From the NCBI GenBank assembly GCA_021789495.1, contig JAJYJM010000016.1:1-44988 (forward strand): a stretch of 44,988 nt of DNA, read 5' to 3'. This DNA is from Nitrospirota bacterium. Its GTDB lineage: Bacteria; Nitrospirota; JACRHJ01. Within the stretch, counting starts at the first letter, position 1; each line of letters starts with the position of its first letter. This document shows, piece by piece, positions 34,972-42,034 of the stretch. A program made the position numbers and the translations under genes. Under the pieces are notes generated by a model. The model had not been told where the DNA came from. It saw only the letters and a program-made list of their open reading frames with translations, and ran no database searches.

Positions 34972-34997
34972 CGCTGCCGAAAGGCCGCGCGGCAGCG
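34972..34997 (+). other. GC-rich hairpin after the HD-GYP gene
   Basis: CGCTGCCG (34972-34979) pairs with CGGCAGCG (34990-34997) around a 10-base loop. No T-tract follows, so it may be only a weak terminator or a leader structure for the next gene, whose ribosome binding site GGAGGAAA is downstream. Confidence 0.4.
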
Positions 34998-35022
34998 CTG
35001 ACACCAGGAGGAAATTGCTTTA

Positions 35023-35769
35023 ATGTACAACTTGTTAATCTCTGTCTCGGCAAGCGTCTCGTCGTTTCTGATACTCTGGTTCTCGCTTGGAGGAACCGAC
35101 TACAGGCCGGTCGCGTTCGTGGCCGCCCTGGGCCTTTTCCTTGGCCTGAACTACTTCCTCTCGAAACGGATAATAAAGAAGATAGAGTCCCTGATGTCCC
35201 AGGTGGGCAAGGACATCCAGAACCAGCGTTTCGAGAAGGCCATAAAGAGCCTCAAGGCCGGGTTCTCCTTCGGCAAGTGGCAGTTCTTCGTGAAGTCCCA
35301 GTTGAACTCGCAGATAGGCAGCATATACTACCTCATGCGGGAGGACGACAACGCATTCAATTACCTTAAGGACGGCTTCTCGAAGCACTGGGTTGCAATG
35401 GGCATGCTCGCCGTGATATACATGAAACGGAAACAGAAGGATTTGATGGTCAGGACGTTCGAGAAGGCCGTCAAGGGCTCCCCGAAGGAAAGCCTCGTCT
35501 GGAGCCTGTACGCCTACTGCATGCTTAAGGAAGGGGAGCGGGACAAGGCGCTTGAGGTATTGTCCAGGGGCCTCAAGAAACTGCCCGACGACGAGAAGCT
35601 TAAGGCCAACATGACCGCCGTGTCGAACAAGGAGCGCATGAAGATGAAGAACTACGGCGAGATGTGGACACAGTTCTACCTTGAGAAGGTCCCGCCCGCC
35701 GCCGGGCAGAAGATACCGCACTACCTCCAGGCCCTGGCGGGCGGACGGCGCAGGATAATAAGGCGGTAA
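35023..35769 (+). CDS. Membrane-anchored TPR-like protein
   Basis: A 248-residue protein. Two membrane segments lie at the N-terminus (about 4-23 and 29-46), followed by a basic segment. From about 65 there are helical pairs resembling TPR repeats: DNAFNYLKDGF with AVIYMKRKQKD, SLVWSLYAYCMLKEGERDKALEVLSRGLKKLPDD. The end is basic (GGRRRIIRR). It would present helical repeats at the cytoplasmic membrane face; no specific partner is indicated. The ATG at 35023 has GGAGGAAA at about nine bases. It lies 63 bases after the HD-GYP gene and is convergent with the response regulator gene. Confidence 0.8.
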   Translation: MYNLLISVSASVSSFLILWFSLGGTDYRPVAFVAALGLFLGLNYFLSKRIIKKIESLMSQVGKDIQNQRFEKAIKSLKAGFSFGKWQFFVKSQLNSQIGSIYYLMREDDNAFNYLKDGFSKHWVAMGMLAVIYMKRKQKDLMVRTFEKAVKGSPKESLVWSLYAYCMLKEGERDKALEVLSRGLKKLPDDEKLKANMTAVSNKERMKMKNYGEMWTQFYLEKVPPAAGQKIPHYLQALAGGRRRIIRR

Positions 35770-35796
35770 CGCAAGATGACGCGTCGATAAAACAAT

Positions 35797-36534
35797 TTAG
35801 ACCGCGGGATTATATTCCCGCGCAACCGCCAGGCCTTCCATGTCCTTCGATATGGATTTCAGGACAAATTCCCTTATCTTGGCCGCGGCGAATTGCGGGA
35901 CGTTGTCGAATTCAATCGCCATGCCCGGCCTTAGGTCCTCAGGACTGGTTACATATATTACTGAACCCCGGACGGTTATGTCTTCTCCGTCCATGGGCAG
36001 GACTATCTCCAGGCCGGTGCCCACGGCAAACGGGTGCTTGGTGCGCACGAACACCCCGCTTTCCGAGAGCGTCCTTGTATAAAACCCCTGTGAAGCCCCG
36101 CCCGTATTCAGGGTTACCTTGACGTCGAGGCTTATCCTCGCGTATCTTCTGCCCCTTTGCGGGAATACGTTCTTTTCAAGAGCGAGGTTCAAGTCGGCCA
36201 TGCCGGTGGGTTTTTGCAGAAAGGCTGCGGATCCCAGGCGTTTGCACTCTTCGATTGTTTCCGTCTGGGATTCCCCGGATACTACGATTACGGGAATATC
36301 CTTATACCGTTCGTCATCTTTAATCAGCTTCAGGGTTTCCAGCCCGCCAAGGACGGGCATGTTCAGGTCGAGCGTAATCGCATCGGGCGAGATAATCCGC
36401 AGGATCTGCATAACCTCGGCGCCGTTTTCCGCTGGTATCGCATCGTAGCCCAGCCTCTCCAGGACGATGCACAGGCTCATCAGGAGATTGTAATCATCCT
36501 CGGCTATTATAACGGTCTTATTTTTAAAAGGCAT
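35797..36534 (-). CDS. Response regulator with C-terminal PilZ domain
   Basis: A 245-residue two-domain protein. The receiver domain (1-120) has the acidic pair E11-D12-D13, phospho-acceptor D56 (TLDLNMPVLGG), a Ser near 86 (VVSGES) and the K in LQKPTG. The PilZ domain (about 127-225) begins RRYARISLDVKV, supplying the c-di-GMP-binding arginines, followed by SESGVFVRT (the usual D/N-x-S-x-x-G, here S-E-S-G-V). It would link a phosphorelay to cyclic-di-GMP. No histidine kinase is in the window. It starts 13 bases after the PilZ gene and is probably co-transcribed with it. Confidence 0.93.
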   Translation of the reverse strand: MPFKNKTVIIAEDDYNLLMSLCIVLERLGYDAIPAENGAEVMQILRIISPDAITLDLNMPVLGGLETLKLIKDDERYKDIPVIVVSGESQTETIEECKRLGSAAFLQKPTGMADLNLALEKNVFPQRGRRYARISLDVKVTLNTGGASQGFYTRTLSESGVFVRTKHPFAVGTGLEIVLPMDGEDITVRGSVIYVTSPEDLRPGMAIEFDNVPQFAAAKIREFVLKSISKDMEGLAVAREYNPAV

Positions 36535-36547
36535 TGCGCTATGCTCG

Positions 36548-36895
36548 TCAGTTATCAGGCGAACTCTGAATCCATCTGTCTATACTGTCGGCGGATATGG
36601 GGTCGAGGTCGAGGAATTTCAGGCCTTCCCGCGCCGTGCCGGACATAGGCCCCTGAACCTGCCGCCAGACTATCCTGTAGCGGCATTTGATGTTCATGCC
36701 AAGGGCGGGCAGGTCGAACTCTATGCTCATTTCCTCGCCTATCCTGCAAAGGCCGGCGGTATGCACCATCATCCCGGTGCGGCTGATGTTCCTCGCAAAA
36801 CCGAACATGTCCCTCCCGTCGCCCAGTATCCTCACGCGCGTTGCCGGAATGTCCTTTCTCAGGCTTGCCCTTTCGGTGCGAAGTTCCTGGACCAT
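36548..36895 (-). CDS. Single-domain PilZ protein
   Basis: A 115-residue PilZ protein. The switch segment RKDIPATRVRI (about 13-23) supplies the arginines and the second motif is NISRTGMMVHTAG (about 37-49). The rest has the beta-barrel strands EEMSIEFDLP and IKCRYRIVWRQVQ and a C-terminal helix. PilZ domains bind cyclic-di-GMP and control motility, secretion or polysaccharide output. The ATG at 36895 has AGGAG nine bases upstream; an overlapping frame from 36902 is a shadow. It is the first gene of a two-gene operon with promoter 36946-36974. Confidence 0.9.
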   Translation of the reverse strand: MVQELRTERASLRKDIPATRVRILGDGRDMFGFARNISRTGMMVHTAGLCRIGEEMSIEFDLPALGMNIKCRYRIVWRQVQGPMSGTAREGLKFLDLDPISADSIDRWIQSSPDN

Positions 36896-36945
36896 CGCGC
36901 ATCTCCTGAATTTGAATTAATCTCGGAATCCGATTGTGCCCCGTT

Positions 36946-36974
36946 TTTATAGCACAACTTTATATGAGAATCAA
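36946..36974 (-). promoter_or_regulatory. Promoter for the PilZ operon
   Basis: On the minus strand TTGATT (36974-36969), a 17-base spacer and TATAAA (36951-36946), in an AT-rich spacer. Confidence 0.65.
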
Positions 36975-37055
36975 TCTATTTTTTGATTATAATAATGTCT
37001 CGCAGGCGGGCTGTTTACCGGCGCAATATGTCGCCCCGGCTGTAAGGGACAGGAT

Positions 37056-37083
37056 AAAAACCCGGAAATTTCTTTCCGGGTTT
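37056..37083 (-). terminator. Rho-independent terminator
   Basis: AAACCCGGAAA (37058-37068) pairs perfectly with TTTCCGGGTTT (37073-37083) around TTTC. On the minus strand it is followed by TTTTTAT, so it closes the gene at 37119-37700. Confidence 0.85.
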
Positions 37084-37118
37084 CGTTTCCCGTATTTCGT
37101 ATTATGCGGGGGCGAGAT

Positions 37119-37700
37119 TCAGATGTATTTTATCATGTACAGGCAGGCGTTTCCCTTTACTTTTTTGTCTATTTCCTCCTGGCTCATGCGAGAGCGGCTC
37201 GCGCCCTCCGTGGAATAGACAATCCTGTCACCTGCGGCATTTATGCAGGCTATCTGGAATATCTGGACTTTTTTGTCGCCGATCCTGAAGTGGTCGCCTA
37301 TCTGAGACCTTATCGTCTGGTGAACTATGCAGAACGGGTGGAGGACGCCTTCCTTTTTCTTGTAATAATATTTATACTTCTCGGTAACATCGTCGAAATG
37401 CTCAGGGAGCTTTCCTTCCGCCCTGAAAGAATTGAGCAGGGACAGCATCGGGCACTTCCTGAGCTGCACAAGGTTGCCGTCTATGTGCGATTCGCCTTCC
37501 AGGAGGTGGAAAGGAGACCTGCCGTTTTTGTGTTCGTCGAGGAAAATCCCAAGGTTTTCGTAGTCCCTGATTTTAATTTCTTCCGCAATATCCTTTCCCA
37601 TTTCCATAAGGTCGAAAAGTATCGCGGAAATCATTTTCCTGTCGGGGTGCAACACCTTGCCTGCCCAGTCTTTTGTAATCCTTTTCTCAAGAAGCGGCAT
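37119..37700 (-). CDS. Unknown protein with four cysteines
   Basis: A 193-residue soluble protein of no family I recognise. It starts MPLLEKRITKDWAGK. Cys occur in LRKCPMLSLL, LHPFCIVHQ, QIACINAAG and GNACLYMI; their spacing does not match a known Fe-S or zinc motif, but a metal site or disulfides are possible. The C-terminal half (VHQTIRSQIGDHFRIGDKKVQIFQIACIN) looks like a beta-rich core. The ATG at 37700 has GGAGGAAA upstream. The gene is alone between a promoter at 37745-37774 and a terminator at 37056-37083, divergent from dinG. Confidence 0.78.
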   Translation of the reverse strand: MPLLEKRITKDWAGKVLHPDRKMISAILFDLMEMGKDIAEEIKIRDYENLGIFLDEHKNGRSPFHLLEGESHIDGNLVQLRKCPMLSLLNSFRAEGKLPEHFDDVTEKYKYYYKKKEGVLHPFCIVHQTIRSQIGDHFRIGDKKVQIFQIACINAAGDRIVYSTEGASRSRMSQEEIDKKVKGNACLYMIKYI

Positions 37701-37744
37701 CTCTCTTTCCTCCCTGGAAGAATGGTAAAAAATACTCCTAAAGT

Positions 37745-37774
37745 AGTATATCGGCCAGTTGTCCAAGCTGTCTA
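37745..37774 (-). promoter_or_regulatory. Probable promoter for the Cys-containing unknown gene
   Basis: On the minus strand TAGACA (37774-37769), an 18-base spacer and TATACT (37750-37745). Confidence 0.5.
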
Positions 37775-37822
37775 ATTAGTTTATTTAATGGAACTATTAA
37801 AAATGTATGCCTTCCTTTTAAA

Positions 37823-37851
37823 TTGACCTCAAAGCTCTTTTAAATTAAAAT
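37823..37851 (+). promoter_or_regulatory. Promoter for dinG, leaderless geometry
   Basis: TTGACC (37823-37828), a 17-base spacer and TAAAAT (37846-37851). The dinG ATG follows after six bases and there is no ribosome binding site. Confidence 0.7.
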
Positions 37852-37857
37852 GTTTTC

Positions 37858-40488
37858 ATGCCGGAGTCCGACAGATACATAGCGCCCGAAGCGGCAGAAT
37901 ACATGCGCCGGGCTATCGCCGAGGCGGGTGGAAACGAAGTTTTTTTTCTCTGTTCCTGCGGGCGGTCGAACGCCTGCAAGGAAGACCGCAGGGTAACCGG
38001 CGCCCAGGTAATAGCGCGAGGGGACGAGGAGTGCGTCCCGGCGCTCGCGCAGGGGGCCGCAGTGGGCGATGTCGTAATCCACAACCACCCCTCCGGACTC
38101 CTGAAACCTTCCAAGCCCGACATCGAAATAGCTGGGATTCTCGGCTCTCGCGGGGTAGGTTTTTTTATAATAAACAACAAGGTAGACGAGGTATATGCCG
38201 TAGTCGAGCCTTTCGCCCGCGAGTCCGTCAAGCCCCTCGACATAGACGCCGTCGAGGCGGTGCTTAGTGACGGCGGGGCGCTCTCCAGGGCCATGAGCGC
38301 TCACGAGGCCAGACCGGGCCAGATGATGATGGCCGGGGAGGTCGCGCGGGCGTTCAATGAGGACAGGGTCGCGGTGCTTGAGGGCGGGACTGGCGTCGGC
38401 AAAAGCATGGCATACCTCGTGCCCGCGCTTTTCTGGATTATTAAAAACCGCGAACGGGTCGTGGTCTCGACCAATACCATAAACCTCCAGGAACAGCTTA
38501 TAGGAAAGGACATACCGCTTCTCGGCCATTTGTCCGGGGCAGGGCCTGAGGCCGGTCTGCCGGCGTTCAAGGCCGTGCTCGTGAAGGGACGCGGAAACTA
38601 CCTCTGCCTCAGGAAGCTTGAGCTCGCCCGGGCGGAGGGGGATTTCCTGGTTGAGGATACCGAAAGACAGGACATAGACGCGATTGCCGAATGGGCGCTG
38701 ACGACGAAGGAGGGGAGCCGGTCGGACTTGTCGTTTGTGCCGTCCGAATCCCTGTGGGAAAAGCTCAATTCGGAGTCCGACTCCTGCACGCGGCTTAAGT
38801 GCAGGTACTTCCAGCGCTGCTTCTTCTTCCGGGCGAGGCGCGAGGTCGCATCCGCGGATCTGCTCGTCGTGAACCACCACATCCTGCTTGCCGATATCGC
38901 CATGAGGGCAGAAGGCGCCGCCGCCGGTCGACCGGCGGCGGGGGACACCGCGATACTTCCCGGATACTCCCGGCTCATAATAGACGAGGGACACAACCTT
39001 GAGGACGGCGCGACGTCCTACTTCGGAAGCAGGATTACGAGGCTTGGGCTGCTCAAGATGCTGGGCCGGCTCCATCGCAAGGTGGCTCGAACCGCTTCGG
39101 ACAGGGCAGGCAGGCAGGCGGCCGGACGGCAGACCGGGACCGGTCTAACCGGCAGACCGGCGGCGAAGGGCGCGCTCCCGCTTCTTGCGTCCAGGCTTGC
39201 CGGGAAAGGCGGCTCCCGCAAGGAGAAGGGAGAGGCATGGAGAGCGCTCATAAACGAACGGATAATCCCGGCGAAGGAATCGATAGTCCTGCGGGTGAAC
39301 GAGGCGTTCGACGAGCTTTTTTATTTCATGTCGCGCGAGAGCGAAAGCCCCGGCGGGGATATAAAAATACGCCTCACCGGCAATACCAGGGGCATTACGA
39401 GCTGGGAATCCGTCGAGGGCGGCTTTGGCCGCCTTGGGACGGAGCTTGCGAATCTCACACGTTCATTAAACTCGCTCTGCAAGGAGATTAAGGACGAGGC
39501 GCTTGGGGATAAGATCGACGAACCGCTTGTCGAGCTTAAGTCCATAACCGAGAGGCTCGAGGCCGCAAACGCACAGACGGACAACCTGCTTAGGGGTGAC
39601 GGGGACGGCCTGATACGATGGGTGGAGGCCCCCGCGCGGAAGACGGGAAGGGTCATCTCCCTGTGCGGCTCGCCGCTTAACGTCGCCTCCGAGATAAAGT
39701 CCCGGATATACGACAGGCTGAAGACGGTAATAATTACGTCAGCGACGCTTACGGTAAAGAAGAGATTCGATTACTTAAACCGGCGCATAGGGCTTGATTT
39801 AATCCCCGGAGACAGGCTCGTCGAGGGCGTGTTCCCCTCCCCGTTCGATTACAGAAACCAAGTTATAATCTGCATACCGCGGGACGTGCCCGACCCCGGC
39901 GCGAGGGAGTTCGGAGCCGCGCTTAACGCCCTTCTGCGGGAATCCCTCGATATTTCGCGCGGGCGGGCGTTTGCTCTGTTCACGTCCTTCAGAATGCTGG
40001 AGAGCGCGTACCAGGAGCTTTTGCCGTTCATGCAAAGCGCGGGCATCAGGGGCTTAAAACAAGGAGATTCGCCCCGGCACAGGCTCCTCCAGGACTTCCG
40101 GACGCACCCGAAGGCGGCGCTTTTCGGCACGGACAGCTTCTGGGAGGGCGTGGACGTAACCGGCGATGCGCTCTCGAACGTTATAATTACGAAGCTCCCC
40201 TTCTCCGTCCCGGACGACCCCGTCATACAGGCAAGACAGGAGGAGATAGAGGAAAGTGGCGGGAATCCCTTCATGGAATATATCGTCCCGCAGGCGGTCA
40301 TAAAGTTCCGCCAGGGCTTCGGGCGGCTCATCAGGAGCAGGACGGACAGGGGCTCAATCATGGTCTTCGACAGGCGCATCATCGAGAAGAATTACGGGCG
40401 GGAGTTCCTGGAATCGCTCCCGGACGGGCGGCTCGTCACGGGGCCATCGATGGTGGTATTTGAGAAGGCGCGGGAGTTTTTCACATGA
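37858..40488 (+). CDS. dinG: DinG-type Fe-S helicase with N-terminal JAMM domain
   Basis: An 876-residue protein. Residues 1-125 form a JAB/RadC-like domain with a full JAMM zinc motif: E27, H75-N-H77, S85 and D88 (IHNHPSGLLKPSKPD). From about 150 a superfamily 2 DinG/XPD helicase follows: Walker A GGTGVGKS (176-183); Fe-S ligands C250, C310, C315, C321; motif II DEGH (376-379) in place of the usual DEAH; motifs FGTDSFWEGVDVTGDAL and QGFGRLIRSRTDRGSI. It should unwind DNA, R-loops or similar structures; the JAMM part could be a metalloprotease or a structural module. Residues 230-236, 353-363 and 417-437 come from palindromic elements. It overlaps cvpA by four bases. Confidence 0.92.
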   Translation: MPESDRYIAPEAAEYMRRAIAEAGGNEVFFLCSCGRSNACKEDRRVTGAQVIARGDEECVPALAQGAAVGDVVIHNHPSGLLKPSKPDIEIAGILGSRGVGFFIINNKVDEVYAVVEPFARESVKPLDIDAVEAVLSDGGALSRAMSAHEARPGQMMMAGEVARAFNEDRVAVLEGGTGVGKSMAYLVPALFWIIKNRERVVVSTNTINLQEQLIGKDIPLLGHLSGAGPEAGLPAFKAVLVKGRGNYLCLRKLELARAEGDFLVEDTERQDIDAIAEWALTTKEGSRSDLSFVPSESLWEKLNSESDSCTRLKCRYFQRCFFFRARREVASADLLVVNHHILLADIAMRAEGAAAGRPAAGDTAILPGYSRLIIDEGHNLEDGATSYFGSRITRLGLLKMLGRLHRKVARTASDRAGRQAAGRQTGTGLTGRPAAKGALPLLASRLAGKGGSRKEKGEAWRALINERIIPAKESIVLRVNEAFDELFYFMSRESESPGGDIKIRLTGNTRGITSWESVEGGFGRLGTELANLTRSLNSLCKEIKDEALGDKIDEPLVELKSITERLEAANAQTDNLLRGDGDGLIRWVEAPARKTGRVISLCGSPLNVASEIKSRIYDRLKTVIITSATLTVKKRFDYLNRRIGLDLIPGDRLVEGVFPSPFDYRNQVIICIPRDVPDPGAREFGAALNALLRESLDISRGRAFALFTSFRMLESAYQELLPFMQSAGIRGLKQGDSPRHRLLQDFRTHPKAALFGTDSFWEGVDVTGDALSNVIITKLPFSVPDDPVIQARQEEIEESGGNPFMEYIVPQAVIKFRQGFGRLIRSRTDRGSIMVFDRRIIEKNYGREFLESLPDGRLVTGPSMVVFEKAREFFT
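38548..38568. repeat. Palindromic element in dinG, copy 1
   Basis: Core 38551-38564, GCCGGTCTGCCGGC. Read GAG GCC GGT CTG CCG GCG, giving EAGLPA between HLSGAGP and the conserved FKAVLVKGRGNYLC segment. Confidence 0.75.
38918..38941. repeat. Palindromic element in dinG, copy 2
   Basis: A 24-base perfect palindrome centred on GGTCGACC, with CCGCCG arms in place of the usual GAAG/CTTC. It encodes AAAGRPAAG just before the ILPGYSRLIIDE strand of helicase motif II. Confidence 0.8.
39105..39165. repeat. Degenerate palindromic cluster and GGCA tract in dinG
   Basis: A short tandem GGCA run (about 39105-39118) is followed by overlapping units: GCCGGACGGC, CCGGTCTAACCGG (39140-39152) and GGCAGACCGGC. 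They encode a Gly/Arg/Ala/Thr-rich stretch at about 417-437 in a loop of the helicase accessory region. Slippage and element insertion both seem to have acted. Confidence 0.65.
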
Positions 40489-41066
40489 ATTCACTCGACC
40501 TGATATTACTCATAATAATCGGCGTCTCCCTGGCCGTAAGCACGTTCCGGGGCGCAGTGCGGGAGATTTTCTCGCTGGGCGGCGTAATCGCGGGCTTCAT
40601 ACTGGCATCGAGGTATTACGAAAAGACCTCGCTTGGCGTCTTTCGGCTCACGTCCGACCCGAAAATAAACGACATCATAAGCTTCCTCGTAATCTTCATC
40701 TTCTCAGCCGTCATAATAAGCTTCATCGGCGGCCTGCTCTCCCACGCCGTCAATAAATCCGGCTTCAAGGTATTAAATACGCTGCTGGGCGCCTTTGTCG
40801 GCGCGATAAAAGGGGTGTTGATTGCCTCGCTCGTCCTGTACGCCCTGCTGGTCTTCTTCCCGGCAAACAGCGCAATGTTCACAAAATCAAAGACTTTCCC
40901 GTATGCCGTAGAGATCTCGAAGCTCATCTCACCCATAGGCCCGAAGTTCTTCCGCGAGGAACTGGACAAAAAGCTTGGAGAGACCGGGAAGCGCGGGCCT
41001 GCCTCCGGAGGAAAGCCCCCAGGCCCAAAACAGCCTCCGAAGCCTCCGGGGAAAAATAAAAATTAA
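40485..41066 (+). CDS. cvpA: CvpA family membrane protein
   Basis: A 193-residue inner-membrane protein of the CvpA/colicin V production family. Four membrane segments fit the pattern: LDLILLIIIGVSLAVSTFRGAVREIFSLGG, then GFILASRYY, a long segment near 62-82, and AFVGAIKGVLIASLVLYALLVFF. A cytoplasmic helix and a Pro/Lys/Gly-rich tail follow. CvpA proteins are linked to envelope homeostasis; the mechanism is not settled. It overlaps dinG by ATGA, so they are co-expressed. Confidence 0.92.
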   Translation: MNSLDLILLIIIGVSLAVSTFRGAVREIFSLGGVIAGFILASRYYEKTSLGVFRLTSDPKINDIISFLVIFIFSAVIISFIGGLLSHAVNKSGFKVLNTLLGAFVGAIKGVLIASLVLYALLVFFPANSAMFTKSKTFPYAVEISKLISPIGPKFFREELDKKLGETGKRGPASGGKPPGPKQPPKPPGKNKN

Positions 41067-41095
41067 TTGCTTAAGTAATACTTTTGTGGTATATA
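41067..41095 (+). promoter_or_regulatory. Promoter for the thioredoxin-like genes
   Basis: TTGCTT (41067-41072), a 17-base spacer and TATATA (41090-41095), directly after the cvpA stop. An AAGTA-A-TACTT inverted repeat lies in the spacer. Confidence 0.6.
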
Positions 41096-41129
41096 AAGTA
41101 AATTCGGTAACCTAAGAGGGGGCCTTCCG

Positions 41130-41378
41130 ATGATTCTTACGCTTTACGTGAACAACCCGATGGGCAAAAGATGCCGCATCAACCTCGAATCCGCAAAGGC
41201 GGTTGCGGCGGAATACCCGATTGACCTGCGGGTAGTTAAGCACGGCTCCGAGGAATACGCAAGCGAGGACAACCCGCCCCCCTGCCCCTCCATAAAACTC
41301 GACGAAAGAATCATAAAGGAATACGGCGTAATGACCTCGGAAGAGATTAAAGCGGAGCTTCTGCGCTCGTTTTACTAA
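41130..41378 (+). CDS. Small thioredoxin-like protein (tentative)
   Basis: An 82-residue protein with a beta-alpha-beta start (ILTLYVNNPMGKRCRINLESAKAVAAEYP) and a later PCPSIKLDERIIKEYGVMTSEEIKAELLRSF segment. This is the layout of small thioredoxin- or glutaredoxin-fold proteins, in which a cis-Pro strand precedes a final helix. Only two Cys are present (C15 and one at about 52), and no C-x-x-C motif is seen. So classical redox activity is unlikely unless single-Cys. The ATG at 41130 has GAGGGGG upstream. It lies 23 bases before the TlpA-like gene and shares its promoter and terminator. Fold assignment is by pattern only. Confidence 0.72.
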   Translation: MILTLYVNNPMGKRCRINLESAKAVAAEYPIDLRVVKHGSEEYASEDNPPPCPSIKLDERIIKEYGVMTSEEIKAELLRSFY

Positions 41379-41401
41379 AGGCCCGGAGGAGGTATGCAAA
41401 G

Positions 41402-41917
41402 ATGAATATTCGCTCGATTGCCATAAAGCCGGCAGCGCTGATAGCCCTTATAGTTTTCGCCGGCTGCGCGGCGATGCCGTCCAGACCCGTCAAGGCAAAG
41501 GACTTCACCGTGCCGCTCCTCCAGGGCGGCCAAGCCTCGCTTTCTGGCTACGCCGGGAAGCCCCTGATACTCATCTTTGGCGCAACGTGGTGCTCGCACT
41601 GCCTGCACGAGATGCCCATCTTAAAGAAGGCCTGCGAGAGGGGCAAAGGCGGCGTGCAGTATCTGCCGGTATTCGTGAAGAGCAACAGGGCCGACGCCCT
41701 TAAGCTGATAAAACAGAGCGGCATGACCTGCAAGGTCGGCTGGGATCCTAAGGGCAGGGTGGCCAACCTTTACGGCGTCACGGGGATGCCGGAGACGCTC
41801 TTCATCAACTCCAGGGGCGAGATAATCGACGACTACTTCGGCACGATGGAGCCCTCCGACATCAACCACGGTATAAAGGAACTGCTGAAGTCGGACAAGG
41901 CGGAGGCCGGGAAGTAG
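41402..41917 (+). CDS. TlpA-like thioredoxin lipoprotein
   Basis: A 171-residue predicted lipoprotein. Its signal peptide has lipobox FAGC (Cys22). A thioredoxin fold of the TlpA/ResA/peroxiredoxin-like type follows: KDFTVPLLQGGQASLSGYAGKPLILIFGATWC, active site C64-S-H-C67, then VGWDPKGRVANLYGVTGMPETLFINSRGEI with the cis-Pro loop (GMPETLF). It would reduce or transfer disulfides in the periplasm, for example in cytochrome c maturation. No maturation genes are next to it. The start has GGAGGAGG upstream. Confidence 0.92.
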   Translation: MNIRSIAIKPAALIALIVFAGCAAMPSRPVKAKDFTVPLLQGGQASLSGYAGKPLILIFGATWCSHCLHEMPILKKACERGKGGVQYLPVFVKSNRADALKLIKQSGMTCKVGWDPKGRVANLYGVTGMPETLFINSRGEIIDDYFGTMEPSDINHGIKELLKSDKAEAGK

Positions 41918-41950
41918 GGGCGCAATTTATTGCGTCCGTTAAAACCATTA

Positions 41951-41988
41951 AAAGAGCCGGAGGAAATATCCTCCGGCTCTTTGTTTTT
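41951..41988 (+). terminator. Strong Rho-independent terminator
   Basis: A perfect 14-bp stem (AAAGAGCCGGAGGA with its complement) around AATA, ending in GTTTTTT. It closes the thioredoxin-like operon. Confidence 0.93.
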
Positions 41989-41989
41989 T

Positions 41990-42022
41990 AAGTCCCTGGA
42001 TTCCCGCCTTCGCGGGAATGAC
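41990..42022. repeat. REP-like dispersed repeat, short copy
   Basis: AAGTCCCTGGATTCCCG followed by CGGGAATGAC. TTCCCGC (42001-42007) and GCGGGAA (42012-42018) form a hairpin around CTTC. The ends equal those of the copy at 28503-28557, which has about 22 more bases in the middle. It lies between the terminator and the PEPCK gene end. Confidence 0.85.
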
Positions 42023-42034
42023 GAAATTAGAGCA

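Noticed and set aside
27865-39165. CRISPR-like array from repeated palindromes
   Set aside because: Copies are scattered inside unrelated genes, without regular spacers or cas genes.
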